From Vermamoeba vermiformis (lineage: Eukaryota > Tubulinea > Echinamoebida): a stretch of 64,000 bases of DNA. The position numbers and the translations under genes are program-made. The number at the start of each line of letters is the position of its first letter. Within the stretch, counting starts at the first letter, position 1. Under the pieces are notes generated by a model. It did no database searches and was not told the origin of the DNA. It saw only the letters and a program-made list of their open reading frames with translations. This document shows, one piece after another, positions 35,693-47,202 of the stretch. The stretch is taken from assembly GCA_045837725.1 (NCBI GenBank), contig JBEWZL010000056.1, positions 124,001 through 188,000 on the forward strand, in the 5' to 3' direction.

Positions 35693-36459
35693 TTACGCTG
35701 AAGTATGAGCATTGGACAACGAATAAGCGCCATCCAGGGTGTCGAATAAGGTGTTGTGGTTGGTACCAGTGTTATTATAGTAGTGATAAATAGAGGCCCA
35801 GGACGGCTGCACTAATCCATCGACGCCAGCATGGTTGTCCGGACACGTGGAATGTGCATCCGTGTCTGACATCTGAAAAGAAAAGGATGAACTGGATGTG
35901 CCGTCAAATGGCTCAAACTGGTCGACGCATGACGAATTATAGTGCTCGGTTTTAAATTCTGCGAGACGACGTTGCTTGTCCCTGAACAGGCAAATCCACT
36001 CTTTGATGGTCTGTTCAACTGCGTCCCAGCCTTTGACGCGCCCCGCGCAATTCATAAATTGGCTCATCATAGTACTGCTGCAGACGAGAAGGATGTAAGT
36101 ACACTACTATATACAAGTAAGGATAGAAATTTAAATTTCTTAATAATCCGGATTTCGTTAGGTTTAAAACTCGAAGTGTGTCCAAGTCAGTTGGGCCTAT
36201 ATTAAAGTTATTAATTTAACGCTTACCTAATTCCACATTCATAGGCGAGCTGTTTTTGAGTAATGACGCCTGTCATCACGATCTGTTTCACTTCGTTGAT
36301 TAGTGCTGCATTTGGAACTTTCTTAGTATTCTTGGGGATGGATATGAAAGGTACGTGACCCATAAATACCATATTTTGATCATTCAACCCGATCCTCTCT
36401 TTTTTGTTTCGACCGCTTTTTCGGTCCTTCAGATTCGCTACGGAACATTTACGTTTCAT
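35693..36459 (-). CDS. HTH DNA-binding family protein, member B
   Basis: Two exons on the minus strand (36459-36227, 36077-35693) give 205 aa. It has the family layout: a basic leader (SGRNKKERIG), then NAALINEVKQIVMTG, the HTH VITQKQLAYECGIS (exon 1) with STMMSQFMN (exon 2), and GRVKGWDAVEQTIKEWICLF. The C-terminal half is rich in Ser, Asp, His and Tyr. A nearby alternative acceptor would drop one Ser; the chosen one keeps the S-x-T spacing of the paralogues. It lies between members A and C, all on the same strand, as expected for tandem duplication. Confidence 0.72.
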
Positions 36460-36902
36460 TTATGGGCACTTCAGTGTTCTTATATGTTAAGGCAAAATGT
36501 ATAGTCTGCCATTTTGGATAAATGCATCGAACGAGCTTTGAAATTGCCTTAAATGGCCATAATTTGAAACGAAACAAAAATTAAGTTTTTTCTGGTAATG
36601 GATTAACGCAATAAGGGATAACGCTGATATGGCGCACGGATATTTGCGGCGTAAGAAATTTCATCGAACTTAGCCAAGTAAGGCTAAGAATATTTATAAA
36701 TTTAACGCAGTATTTTTAGGTCTCCGGAAGCACACATCCAGCATTTTATGTTTTTGGATCAAATCTTGCTTGTAACCCTTGATTTGCGGAAATATCCATC
36801 GGATAAAGGTATTCAAAGGGGCGGTGCTCTATTGGAGTTGATTTCATTTGAAATTGATTTACTATTTACATTTATACAGATTCGATTGGTTACAAAATTG
36901 TT
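36460..36902. other. Intergenic region between HTH members B and C
   Basis: This region carries the promoter of member B and the 3' flank of member C. I see no gene or repeat. Confidence 0.5.
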
Positions 36903-37753
36903 TCAAGCAGTTGTTTCCAAAACTTGACTATAGCTGTTATCGCTCCACGACTCAGGGCTATTCATGACTTCCCAATCGTAACAACTTCCTTCGCCCCAGA
37001 TTTCAAAATTGGAGAAAGTGTCGGCAGCATTTCCGGCGACCTGAGGTTCAGCGGTAATCGATGTACTTGAAGAGTACTGGCTGCATGCAATCTCGTAAGT
37101 CTCTTGCGTATGTTCCGAGACTGAAGCAGATTGTGCGCTCGAAACCGAAAGTTGTGGATGTGAGAGGATTTTAGGTTGGCTATAGAACTGAGAAGAAGGA
37201 TTGTAGACATTGGTGACACTAACTTGATTCATATTGGAATATAGTGATGTGATGGGCGAGACTTTGCAAGCGAGATCGGACTGCAGATCGATCGAGTTGT
37301 TGTTGTGTCGCTTGAAATTGGCCAGCCAATCAGCAACTGTTCGCTCGACGACCTCCCAGCCCTTGTTTCTTCCCGCGCAATTCATAAACTGGCTCATCTT
37401 GGTTTGACTATTGGATGAAACAAACGTTAGAAAATTTTTTTGTGAGATGCACGCGGATCAAAAGGTGAGGCAAGATTTAATTTATTTTATGAAAGATTAA
37501 GAATATCTTACCTCAGGCCACACTCTCTAGCAACTTGTTTTTGGGATTTGACGCCGGTAAGCAAGATCTGTTTCACACTGCGGACCAACTGCATGTCGGG
37601 TGCCTTCTTCATGCATGTAGGTAACGACATGAGTGGCAACATGCCATTGAACATGAGTTCTTCGATAGTAGTGAAGCGCGCTCGTTTGTTGGGCGATTGC
37701 AGCATCGGCTCTACATCCAGACCAGCACTCGCGGCAGTTCGTTTCAGCGACAT
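36903..37753 (-). CDS. HTH DNA-binding family protein, member C
   Basis: Two exons on the minus strand (37753-37512, 37407-36903) give 248 aa. The basic leader includes SPNKRARF. The core reads LVRSVKQILLTG, then SQKQVARECGLSQTKMSQF across the splice site, then NKGWEVVERTVADWLANF. This member has the cleanest HTH match of the four. The rest is Ser/Gln/Asn-rich and ends with an acidic, Trp-containing stretch (GEGSCYDWEVMNSPESW), typical of activation domains. The Ser codon split (AG|T) at the HTH turn is conserved. Confidence 0.75.
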
Positions 37754-38577
37754 GATTTGATGGTAAGTATAAATGAGGTGTGGTCTAATATTTAATCAGA
37801 TAATCTGAATGAGGATACAAACGAATTTTTGCAATTTATGTTGCCAAGTCTTTTCCTTTTATGGTCAAAAATCACTTCGCACGAGTTTTCAGATCGCACG
37901 TGGGTCGGATTTTAAATCAATAGTTTTGCATACAACTCTTATCCAATACGCAAGTTACGATCACGTACATTAACGAAGATATAAGAGATCATAATTTGGT
38001 CTCAAAGTCTTGTTTAAGTCGAATCAAGATCAAGATTCATGAACGAGTTTCATGATTGTGTTTCAATAATCAAAAAATACCCGCATATGGTTATGGACTA
38101 TATATGGCCCGTATTGCATCGCCATAGAGTCTCATATCAAAAGTTTATCAAACATTATAACGATCTTATTGGTATATTAGATGAGAATGACGCAGGTACC
38201 AGGCATACCGCGGGATATTCTAGGTAAACGCGTTCCACTGATATTTAGATCCCAAGTACGAAGTTTCTGTTATCAAATAGATGCTCATCCTGACTTCTAT
38301 CGCCGCTACTTTTGCACGTGCTAGTTGTGGGATGGCATTTTACATCTGACCGTTCATTCTTGAACAGCAATGGCGTTATCTTGACATTCTTGAGCAGTAC
38401 ACGCGAATATACATCGTTGCCTCACCTAATCTCGATTTGCATCGGGCTATTTTACGCCCTAAACCCGTCAATGGCATGTCAATTCTTTTTTATCGCGTTA
38501 AATATCGATTTAACTGCCCGAAATATTAAAAAACACGGCTTAAACATTGCTTAGAATTCCACGAATATTAGAGAAAA
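37754..38577. other. Intergenic region with a weak plus-strand frame
   Basis: A 62-codon frame with ATG (38039-38227) has protein-like composition (VSIIKKYPHMVMDYIWPVL). It may continue past a possible donor at 38224, but the nearest acceptor would make a 25-nt intron, shorter than any other here. It is not called as a gene. The rest is AT-rich promoter sequence of HTH member C. Confidence 0.35.
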
Positions 38578-38920
38578 CTACAGATAATTAGAGTTATATA
38601 ACCGCTTGCCGTTGGCGTTAGTCGTGGATCTGTCACTCGGATATTTGACTGCAATGCTATCAAACGCGAAATCGTACACCGGGAAACTACGCTTCTCTAT
38701 TTCATGAATAATCAGGAAACCTCGGCAAATATCCTTGCTTTTGAACTTCGGCACGAATGCTCGAAATTGATAAACTTCCCATGGATCCAGAGGCTATTAT
38801 CGGATCCTCGGTTTTTTCTTGAAATCTTATATTAGGTTTAAGTATACTGAGCCACCAAAGATACAGTTGCTGTTCTTCTTGTGTTAGTTTCACGTGTCCG
38901 GACTTTTCCGATTGAGGCAT
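38578..38920 (-). CDS. Uncertain small gene of unknown function
   Basis: A minus-strand ATG at 38920 opens a frame with protein-like content (SGHVKLTQEEQQLYLWWLSI), which stops at 38702. A second coherent stretch in another frame follows (KRSFPVYDFAFDSIAVKYPS) and stops at 38578. The two are probably exons of one gene, but no splice pair joins them convincingly. A 42-nt intron inside 38720-38770 would work by phase, though its donor GTTTAT is poor. No domain is recognised. A decayed gene is the alternative. Confidence 0.35.
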
Positions 38921-39054
38921 TTTGTTGCGAGATATATTGCATTGGTCTATAAGATTTCTTAATTACTGAGATCATTGAAAAAAGTATGTTTTCAATCTTA
39001 ACAATCATTGCGTCAGAAAACAAATTTTATCTATGTACATTAATCCAAGCAGCG

Positions 39055-41273
39055 TTAAATCGGCCGATATCCCGTCGTCGAAGGTTTGCACCACGGCAAA
39101 TATACTGAGAAACAACCACTTTGATTTTGATGCTTTTCTTTTACGAAGGTCGTGTAGCGATAAGCAACCAAGCCTAAAAGTGAGCCGGATCAGCTAAAAT
39201 AATTTTGAAATTTTGTAAAGCCTTGATTTAACTCACCGATCATTACGACTATTAGACCATAGATAGTAAACTGGTTGATATTATCGGAACCGATCAATGG
39301 CCAGTTGAAGTAGAACATAAACACCGAGATAGGGAGAATGGCTTTGAGCGCCATAAAACTTTGTAAAGCGCTATCAAAATCAATCTCGTTAGCATTAATA
39401 TTCAAAGCCTAACCCTATTATTCGTAATTACCTGGCTTTTTTGAGCAAGACCAGCAAGGTAATGTTGAATAAGAGATTGATAACCATGTAGATCAAGTAC
39501 GGCCACGGATTCGGTGAACAATCGGATGTAGCACCTTCAGGCGTCGTGCCAAAAAAGCATCTAAATAAGGCAAACGAATAAATTTAAATTTCCAAATTGA
39601 ATTTGGATAAAGGCTCGGATCTGTTCAGAAAAATTCTTCTTACCGAAATCCATCGCGCACGTAGTCCCATAAAGGCACGCCCTTAGTCTGGTTGAATATC
39701 AAAGTGATAGGAATCATTACAGGCCACCATAACAATTGAAATAGTGAGCCGTGGCTGTTCACTACGAACACATCCAAACCCTTCTTGTTCTTGAATACCA
39801 ATTCTTTCAACCTAATATAATCATCATAAGTATAATTAATACTATTAATCCTCTTAATATTAATTTGAAGCTGTTCGAAGTTCAAAATTTAAGTGATTGG
39901 ATCCGGTCAGTTTTGAACTACTTACGTGAATGAGATGGCACTCGGCAATGTTGAAACAGCCATAAGAATGCTGTAGCCGAGACTGCTGTGTGACTTGGCG
40001 TGGCCAGTGATGTCTGGAATGATTGCCACGAGTGCGCCCATGACGACAACGAGCACGCTCCAAGTCTGCCAGTACGTGTACCTGTAATACAACAAGCTTA
40101 ATTAACACCTCTATACTTCTTTAGTATTATCAATTTATAGGAATAATTATTATAGGGTTGATTATCAAATAAACTAATTTAAAAAACTTTCTCCGCGCGA
40201 AGCGGATGTGATACCTTGTGCCAAGCATGATCAAAGCGCAAAGCATCGAGAATAGTACAATACATTGTGACATTAGCGAGATCATAGGACCGCTAATATA
40301 AGGCGTACTACAGAGAAATAACGCGTTAGTACTGGATCGACATCTGAGTTTAAATAAAACTTACGGAATAATGCCGAGAATATTGCCTAATCCGTCCATC
40401 AGACCCATTAATACGAAATATTTGATTGGTGGAATGACTTGCCAGGTGCGAACGAGGCAGTTGGTAGATGTCGCGGGCATTCTAAAAATAGAACTAATTA
40501 AAACAATGATCCTCAACAACTAATCATAAGGACATTATGATAGGTGCATCTAGAAGGTGTGAGTGATTGGTAAAGTGATTCTAAATAAGGAAATAGTATG
40601 AAAGTCGATCGTACTTCTTCCAAGGAAAACTCAGCATGTCTTTGGTTACTATTTTCATTCCATAGCGCACGAATAAAATCGTGAAGTATAGGGCTACATA
40701 TCTATAATAGAATCGAGTAAGTTAGATTTTTTGAACAGATCCGGATGGATCAGAAAAGTTGAAGTCGTTTTACTTACAAAGCAGCTCCGAAAAGTGTAGT
40801 GAAAAATGAATAGTTGCCAAAGGGTTGCGTCATGATCTATAATATAAGGTTAATAAGTGTTGATGTAAGTGCGCGCCAGATCCGTCAAATAAAAATCTTT
40901 GTTAATTTATTTTTAATTTTAAAATTATCACTGTAATTATACATAAAAACATCATATTAATATCGTTTGTATTCATAAGGATTTAATTGCTGAGTAGTAA
41001 ATTTCTATCGGTCTTAATTACTAGTTATACACGTACCTTATTAGCCACACGATTAGCAGAGCCTAAAATAATGACAATAATCATTAAAATGGCGATTTCT
41101 AATTCTCTTTTCGTTGATTGCTTCATTTTAATGCCGATCAAAGAAGTTAACTGATCGGGATCCGATTTCTCTTCATTGTTTATGAGCAAAGGCCGCTCTA
41201 CATCGTTGCTGTCGTCGCCAGTAATATTATTATACGAATTTCCGCTGCCGTTACTCCGGTTCTGGCTCGCCAT
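39055..41273 (-). CDS. crt: Chloroquine-resistance-transporter (CRT)-like membrane transporter
   Basis: Ten exons on the minus strand (41273-41037, 40836-40778, 40701-40615, 40481-40365, 40307-40215, 40081-39926, 39811-39644, 39560-39432, 39358-39237, 39173-39055) give 428 aa, close to the 424 aa of Plasmodium PfCRT. After an acidic cytosolic leader ([20 protein letters not shown]) about ten membrane spans follow. CRT-type signatures include [48 protein letters not shown] and the luminal Cys loop between spans 7 and 8 ([14 protein letters not shown]). CRT proteins sit in the lysosome, contractile vacuole or food vacuole of protists and export amino acids, peptides or glutathione; the family belongs to the drug/metabolite transporter superfamily. 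The last intron removes a short in-frame-looking segment; the chosen acceptor gives the conserved GLVAYRY ending. The start is 96 bp from the divergent histidine phosphatase gene. Confidence 0.87.
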
Positions 41274-41369
41274 CTTGCGCGTGAAAGAAAAATAAACAAA
41301 AAGCCCAGCAAAACAATTTAATCTGATTCTTTTTCTATAAAACAACAACTATTACATTTTGTAAATATA

Positions 41370-42464
41370 ATGGCTAATTTAGAGCACCTTGCCCTTCGTT
41401 TTACAACGCATGACTCTGAGATTCCAGCAGATTCTCAAATCCAAAAGCGCATCCACTTTATTAGACACGCGGAATCAACTTTTAATAAGGCATTTGAAGA
41501 GGCTGGATATTCTGGCGATCCTATGAAGTTCGACGCTCGCCTAACTGGTAACGGATTTACATAATATTATTTCTCCTTCTGTACAGTTTTTTATCGCGTC
41601 TTAAAACAAATTATTTTATGCCTATATACCACCTAAATATTATTCCACGATAATATTATATTTACGCAAAGTAACGTCTTGATTTTCTAGCGCAGTCTTT
41701 ATTATTACTCATTAAAGCTCTATCATAAGCTAATCATTTGCATTTATGATTAGATCATGGTCTATCTCAAATTGAGAAAAATAGACCGCAATACGAAGAG
41801 ATTGAAATCGAACTACTCGTCGTTTCACCTCTTACACGTGCCATCCAGACTTGCATGGGCTTATTTGGCCACAGAAAGGTAATTTACTATCTAAAATAAT
41901 ATATATTGCTATATATGTTAGCAAACGATATTCAATCGATATTCCATGGTCAAAGAACTAATTCGTAATTTAAGATCCCGACGCTGGTATCAAATTTGAT
42001 TACCGAACACTTGCAATCAAGTTGTGATATTGGTAGACCAGCTTCGGTGCTCAAAAAGGAATTTCCCAACTTGAATTTCGATCATTTGGACGAGATCTGG
42101 TGGTACAACGAACCCGGATTTAAAACTATGGAAGAGTCGATTGAAGCCTGGAAAAATAACATACTATTCGAGCCTTGGAGTAAGTACTATACGCTACTCA
42201 TTATAATTATTAACAATCGCTTTGGGGTCTGCTATTGGACTTCGAAATTGGATCGCAACAATTTATTGTTTAATTAACGTTTATTTTTTCGCAGAAAATG
42301 TTGAAGATAGAATAGAACAGCTTAAATATTGGTTAGCAGCACGACCAGAGAAGAACATCGCTGTTGTATGTCACGCGGACTTTTTGCACGAAATTGTTAA
42401 CGAGTGGCTTGATAATTGCGCACTTTATAGCATGTATTTGTACAGTGATGCGATGGGCAAGTAA
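41370..42464 (+). CDS. Histidine phosphatase superfamily protein, copy 2
   Basis: Four exons (41370-41547, 41754-41878, 41975-42179, 42295-42464) give 225 aa. RIHFIRHAEST carries the first catalytic His, LLVVSPLTRAIQTCMGLF the phosphate-pocket Arg, and NIAVVCHADFLHEIV the second His. HAD in place of HG is a variant seen in several PGAM-like subfamilies. Two tryptophans (EIWWYNEPGF) line the expected substrate side. It is only distantly similar to copy 1 at 23266, so the two are not a recent duplication. The substrate is unknown; plant and fungal relatives act on small phospho-compounds. Confidence 0.82.
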
Positions 42465-42638
42465 AATAATTCTGAGAATTTCCAATAGATCTTCGTACCG
42501 GCAATAATTTTGGGGCAATTAGATCCCACTAAAGGCGACATTTGCGACTGACCATGATGGCACTTATTAGGACTTAGTCATATATTAATATGATGTGCCC
42601 GGCATCCATAACTACCATGCTAAGTGTTGATGGATTAT

Positions 42639-43332
42639 CTATAAGCAATTCTTCTCTGCATCGTCGTAGATCTGCTCCAACAAGTTGACATCAAAAACGA
42701 ACTCGGAGTACTCGGCTTGCATCTGTTTGATCCAAGCAGCTTTGCTTTCTATCATATTTTTGAGCATTGATACCATGAGTACCGTTGTACTATAGGTCAA
42801 AACGAAGGCTGCATCCCTGTCCATTATTAACCCCGGATTTGCACGGTAGTATTCTTCCGCGTATAATTCCAAAAAGCTAAATATGTCAGTATATATATAC
42901 TACACGGCATATCTTACTTTTCGAAAGCGTGGTTCGGTTTCAGCTTCAGGAACATTTCTTTAAGGCCGGTAGGCAAGGGCTTTGACAGATCTAGTAAATT
43001 TATAAACGCGCGTGCTGTCGTAATATTATCTCGATGACGAATATACTCCCATGCAGAGGGTTGTTGCAGCGTATTTGCTCGGTTAAACTAGATTAATAAG
43101 AAAGTTTTAAGATATGACACTTTAGGTCCAAAATAATACTTACAATAAATTTAGCCATCTCTAGATTAATTTGTTGCGGATCAATGAGGCCGTGGTCAAG
43201 TAAATAAGATTCCGCTTTTTTAGATCGTGGATTGCTTGTTTTTAGTAGTGCTTCAGCGTTGCTCCAATGCTCTTCCACGACACAATTACGCGTGGTAATG
43301 CGCTTCTTGTTAGTACTAGAATTACTCCCCAT
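42639..43332 (-). CDS. Degenerate Sec7-like (ARF-GEF-related) protein
   Basis: Three exons on the minus strand (43332-43144, 43087-42918, 42876-42639) give 198 aa. The MGS start could be myristoylated. The order of elements follows a Sec7 domain: KKAESYLLDHGLIDPQQINL (helix A-B), PSAWEYIRHRDN (place of the glutamic finger), ARAFINLLDLSKPLPTGLKE, and LYAEEYYRANPGLIMDRDAA with FVLTYSTTVLM (near the hydrophobic groove). In active ARF exchange factors the middle motif is IGEYLGE and a conserved FRLPGEAQKIDR follows; both are altered here and the catalytic Glu position appears lost. It is thus probably a non-catalytic relative that binds an ARF or another partner. The fold assignment is by eye. 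Confidence 0.5.
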
Positions 43333-43753
43333 CAGGAATCACAGAAAATTATGGCAAAGTTTTAGTGTGGTGTTCTTTTCGTCAGAGCGACATTAAAATA
43401 GAATAGACGATTATAATTACGTATAGTAATGCGAGTTGTGCTTGTGGATAAGTAAAAAAAAGCAAAAAGTTTCGCAAAAGAGGACCCCATGACGTTGCCA
43501 AATATTTATTTTGAAATCAGACACCAACTACGACACCATAAAGTATTAGGTACATATTATCTTTTGAATAATAACGTGATAATTAAGCGTTTGCATGGAT
43601 AAGCAATGTTAAAGCTTGATCTGAACGATTCAGTGAAAATAATGGTCAATAATAATTTTGTTTTTCAAATTTATTCGTGTAAATTATTCATAAAAATATA
43701 ATATAAAACGTGTGGCCATAATCTGAATATTTTTTTGAATTAGATCGCTGAAA
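43333..43753. other. Divergent promoter region
   Basis: This AT-rich stretch lies between the starts of the Sec7-like gene and the CBS-domain gene. No gene is seen. Confidence 0.5.
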
Positions 43754-45874
43754 ATGAACGACGATTACGTAATTGGAACTAAGCTCGCAGAAAAGCAACA
43801 CTTGGCGACTAAAGAGAAGGGACCCTCTGCTAAATTCAAATCACTGAAGGAGCAATTGCAACACACTCAGGTAATTTTGAAATAGTAATCTTTATTTTTG
43901 ATTTTTTTCCGATCAACTCCGGATTTGCACGCCCTCAATCATGATCGTTATCCTTGTTCGTGCGTAAATTAATAATAATACACGCAAGTTCATTTCAAGA
44001 CCTAATAAGCTTAAAGCGAATAATTAATCGAAAATTCATTGATCGCGATAACGGTCAAATAAAACCAGCTTGTTGCACTTAAAATGATTAATTATTGCCA
44101 ATTATACAATATAAATAACAAATGCATTATAAAGAGGCAATCTACTCCTCAGATTTTATTTTGCAATTTTTTTCTGAACGAATCTGGTTTGCGACAGCAT
44201 CGCTCTCCTTCAACAGATATTAATATTGCTTCTATTTATAGCTCTCGGAGATTTTGCCCGAACGCCACACATTAATCACAGCCTCAGGCAATGATTCGGT
44301 CAGCAGCGTGATCAAGAAACTAATTGACAATAACATTCTGTCGCTGCCAATTAGCGACCCTGCCAAAAAAGGAAATTACACCGCGTTCATTGATATGCTC
44401 GATGTATTAGTACAAGTATTGGAAGTATTTGAAGCGGTAAGTCGAACCGGTTCGATCGGATCCCGATCTCGTTCAAAAATAATTCAAACCTCGTTTAATT
44501 ATATTTACCTAATATAGTAATCCTATTTCTTATTATTTGGCGCTAATTTTCGTTGTTTTTAGAAACACACTGGCATCACCATGGAGGCTATTTTGAAGGC
44601 CGACGAATTCGCTAACATGCCTTGCGCACAATTGGCGAACAAATCACAACGCAATCCTTGGAAGTACGTGCTTATTAATATGATTATAATGCGTTATAGC
44701 TTAATTAGAACTGATAAATCAAATCGCAAACTCTCGATCCAGCATCAATTTTTGGATCGGCCTTGAATAATTGATTAGAGATTCAATTATTATTTTAATA
44801 CGTGCAATATGTCATATATATCCCATAGTATAGTATGCTAGTATTAACATACGTGTTTAGGCCTATTGAAAGCAGATCTACCGTGCTCACGACCCTCGAA
44901 CTTATGACCAAGTGGAAAGTCCACCGTGTGCCTATTTTGGACTCAGCTGGTGAACTCGAGACTACGATCAGCCAGTCCTTCTTGGCCAAGTATTTGGCAC
45001 AGTTCATTGACCAGTACGTACCTTCAAAAACTTTGACAGAACACGTGTCACACCTTGATCCGGATCTTCAACTATAGTTTAGCTAAATCAATATTCTTTT
45101 TCATACATCAATATAACTCATATTATATACAAGTGTCTAATAGTTAAATTATTCAGATTGCCAGCTCACTCTAAGACCGTCGGTGAATTGAAGCTCGGCT
45201 ACAAACCTAACATTGTAAGCTTTGATTTTGCATTATTTTTAAATATCTTTGCATGAATTTATTACTCACGATTTTCCATATTTAGATTGCTGTCAAGGCT
45301 ACTCAAAAAGTTCGTGAAGCATTCGTGTTGATCCGCGACAAAAATGTCAGTGGCCTGCCCGTGTTGAACGAGAACGATCATGTCATTGGTACGAATCGAT
45401 AGTGCTCGGCACCTATATGCATATATTAACCTATATACTTGAAATATAGCCAATATTAGTGGTTCAGATCTGAAGCATTTGGGTCACGAAGGAACATTTT
45501 TCACAAAGTTGAACAGTGCGACCGTTGAGGAATGGTTAGCGCTGTACGACAAGTTCCCTAGCCCTGTCTACGTCACGCCCGAGACCACTCTGCATCAAGT
45601 CGCGCATAAATTCACTCAACACAAGTATGTACAATTTATCCTTAATGACGCAAAGTAGCACATCCGCAATTTTTTTTTGCACGTAATTTTGTGTTAGAAT
45701 CGAATAGAATTTTATTTGGAGAGGCGATTTGTGTTATTCGTTATCAAGCACTATCTAATTATTATTATTCTTAATAGTGTTCATCGATTATTCGTGCTGG
45801 ATGCTGCTAAAAAGTTGGTCGGAGTTGTTTCTCTCGGTGACTTCTTGGACGTTATTTTGCACAACTTGCATTAA
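43754..45874 (+). CDS. Four-CBS-domain protein, AMPK gamma (Snf4)-like
   Basis: Eight exons (43754-43870, 44242-44436, 44563-44663, 44861-45013, 45157-45214, 45286-45388, 45450-45624, 45778-45874) give 332 aa, the usual length of an AMPK gamma subunit. Four CBS repeats can be followed: SVSSVIKKLIDNNILSLPIS near 70, STVLTTLELMTKWKVHRVPI near 150, KVREAFVLIRDKNVSGLPVL near 220 and TLHQVAHKFTQHKNVHRLFV near 290. The last ends VVSLGDFLDVIL, like the 'SLSDIL' of Snf4. Gamma subunits bind AMP, ADP and ATP and tune the kinase to energy state. Other four-CBS proteins exist (for example SDS23), and the early Ser/Gly-rich nucleotide motifs are not all clear, so the AMPK role is likely rather than certain. 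Confidence 0.7.
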
Positions 45875-46179
45875 GAACTTCCTTTAAATACAACAAAAAA
45901 GTCTCCGAATCTGTATTCAAAAAATAGATCCAAGTGCGGATTTAAACAAAAAGTCACCTAAATTATTAATCCCGTGTAAAATAATAATAGTAATATTATT
46001 GATCAGTATGCGGGTTCCCAATTCAGAAAAAAATCAATGAATGACAGTCACTTTTGGGACGGGAATGAAACTTAAAGTTAGGAAGTTGGGACAACAAGTC
46101 ACGTGTTTTCCTTCAAAAAAGCATTCTTTCCCTGCCTCTAAAAAGATTGTTTATAACAATACAAATACGACAAGCACAT
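45875..46179. other. Intergenic region
   Basis: This is the 3' flank of the CBS gene and the promoter of the next plus-strand gene. No further gene is supported. Confidence 0.5.
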
Positions 46180-46710
46180 ATGACACGAGTATTATTTATT
46201 ATCACGCTTTTGTTGCCTTTGGTGTTCGCGCAAACACGACCAGCACTTACCATCACCATATTCCCCGACACTACCTGTCGAAACTCCCTCACTACTTACG
46301 CTTTGGAGAATAATCCTTCCTTGTGTCAAAGCTTGCCAGCGGTCGTTGGTGGATTCGTCCAAGGATGGCCCGGATACGCTCGCTGCCAACAAGGAAGGAT
46401 GCTTTTATCCTATTGCAGACGACAAGACAATGCCACCGGTTGCGGTGACTGCGAAACACCTGTTCAAGTTTCACTCCCTGGTCGCTTCTCTGGATGCGCT
46501 TGGGACGGACTAATTCGTGCAACGGTGGCAGCTACTTGTCCGCCAGACAATACTATTATTGTTGAAGAAGCCGCGTTTGCTATTGCCTGGACTGGATTTG
46601 GTGTATTTTTCGTCTTAGCTGTTGTTTTTTTGGCTCTGTACGTTCACCAAAGAAGATCCGGATCCTTAACAAAATACAAAAACGCTCCACTAGCAGAACC
46701 ATTGATGTAG
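46180..46710 (+). CDS. Single-pass type I membrane protein, Cys-rich ectodomain
   Basis: This intronless gene encodes 176 aa if translation starts at the ATG at 46180, which directly precedes a signal peptide (TRVLFIITLLLPLVFAQ). An upstream in-frame ATG at 46147 would place 11 residues before it and is less likely. The ectodomain has about ten Cys, including ATGCGDCETPV and FSGCAWDG. A membrane span (FGVFFVLAVVFLALYV) is followed by a basic stop-transfer (HQRRSG) and a short tail ending in a di-leucine-like AEPLM. It resembles small cell-surface or endosomal proteins; I do not know the family. Confidence 0.68.
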   Translation: MTRVLFIITLLLPLVFAQTRPALTITIFPDTTCRNSLTTYALENNPSLCQSLPAVVGGFVQGWPGYARCQQGRMLLSYCRRQDNATGCGDCETPVQVSLPGRFSGCAWDGLIRATVAATCPPDNTIIVEEAAFAIAWTGFGVFFVLAVVFLALYVHQRRSGSLTKYKNAPLAEPLM

Positions 46711-46733
46711 AAACACTTGTTTGCCTTTAGGGT

Positions 46734-46897
46734 GATGAATATTTTAATGTATTTTATCGTATGTCCCTACATAATCATAAACTGCATTACACCATCGTAT
46801 CCTGTTTAAAAAAAGACACGAAATCTAAATCTACAGCGGTAAGGCCAACCCCTCCTACACAACTAAACATACGATAAAATACATTAAAATATTCATC
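46734..46897. repeat. 164-bp element with perfect 31-bp inverted ends
   Basis: Bases 46734-46764 and 46867-46897 are exact reverse complements over 31 nt (starting GATGAATATT, ending ATCGTATGT), separated by 102 nt. The match stops sharply on both sides. No target-site duplication is evident. It lies 24 bp after the stop of the membrane-protein gene. It could be a tiny MITE-like DNA transposon remnant or a transcribed hairpin at the 3' end of that gene. Confidence 0.75.
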
Positions 46898-47202
46898 AGA
46901 CTGTTTGCGGCTATAGCCAGACCATCCGGCAGTGAATAATGATAAACAATGCGAAATGGCAGCTCCAACGTTTGCAGGTATGCGGCGAAGATCTTTGTCT
47001 AATAATTCAAATTATAGGAAAATGTAGTTATAATGCTGACTAAAAGCGAAAAATCAACGGATCTATCGGAAGGCGCTATCAAAGCCGTTACTTTGCCGTA
47101 CGCCGTATTTCGTAACGATTCACAAATCCTCGATAAAAAGTCATTGAAAAGCAAATCTGAAGTGGCATTAGATCCGATGAAAAATACTTTATTCACAAAA
47201 AT
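46898..47202. other. Intergenic region
   Basis: This lies between the inverted-repeat element and the convergent ABCB stop codon. Short frames on both strands look like chance. Confidence 0.45.

Noticed and set aside
38039-38227. 62-codon plus-strand frame upstream of HTH member C
   Set aside because: The only extension by splicing needs a 25-nt intron, shorter than any confirmed here. No similarity is recognised.
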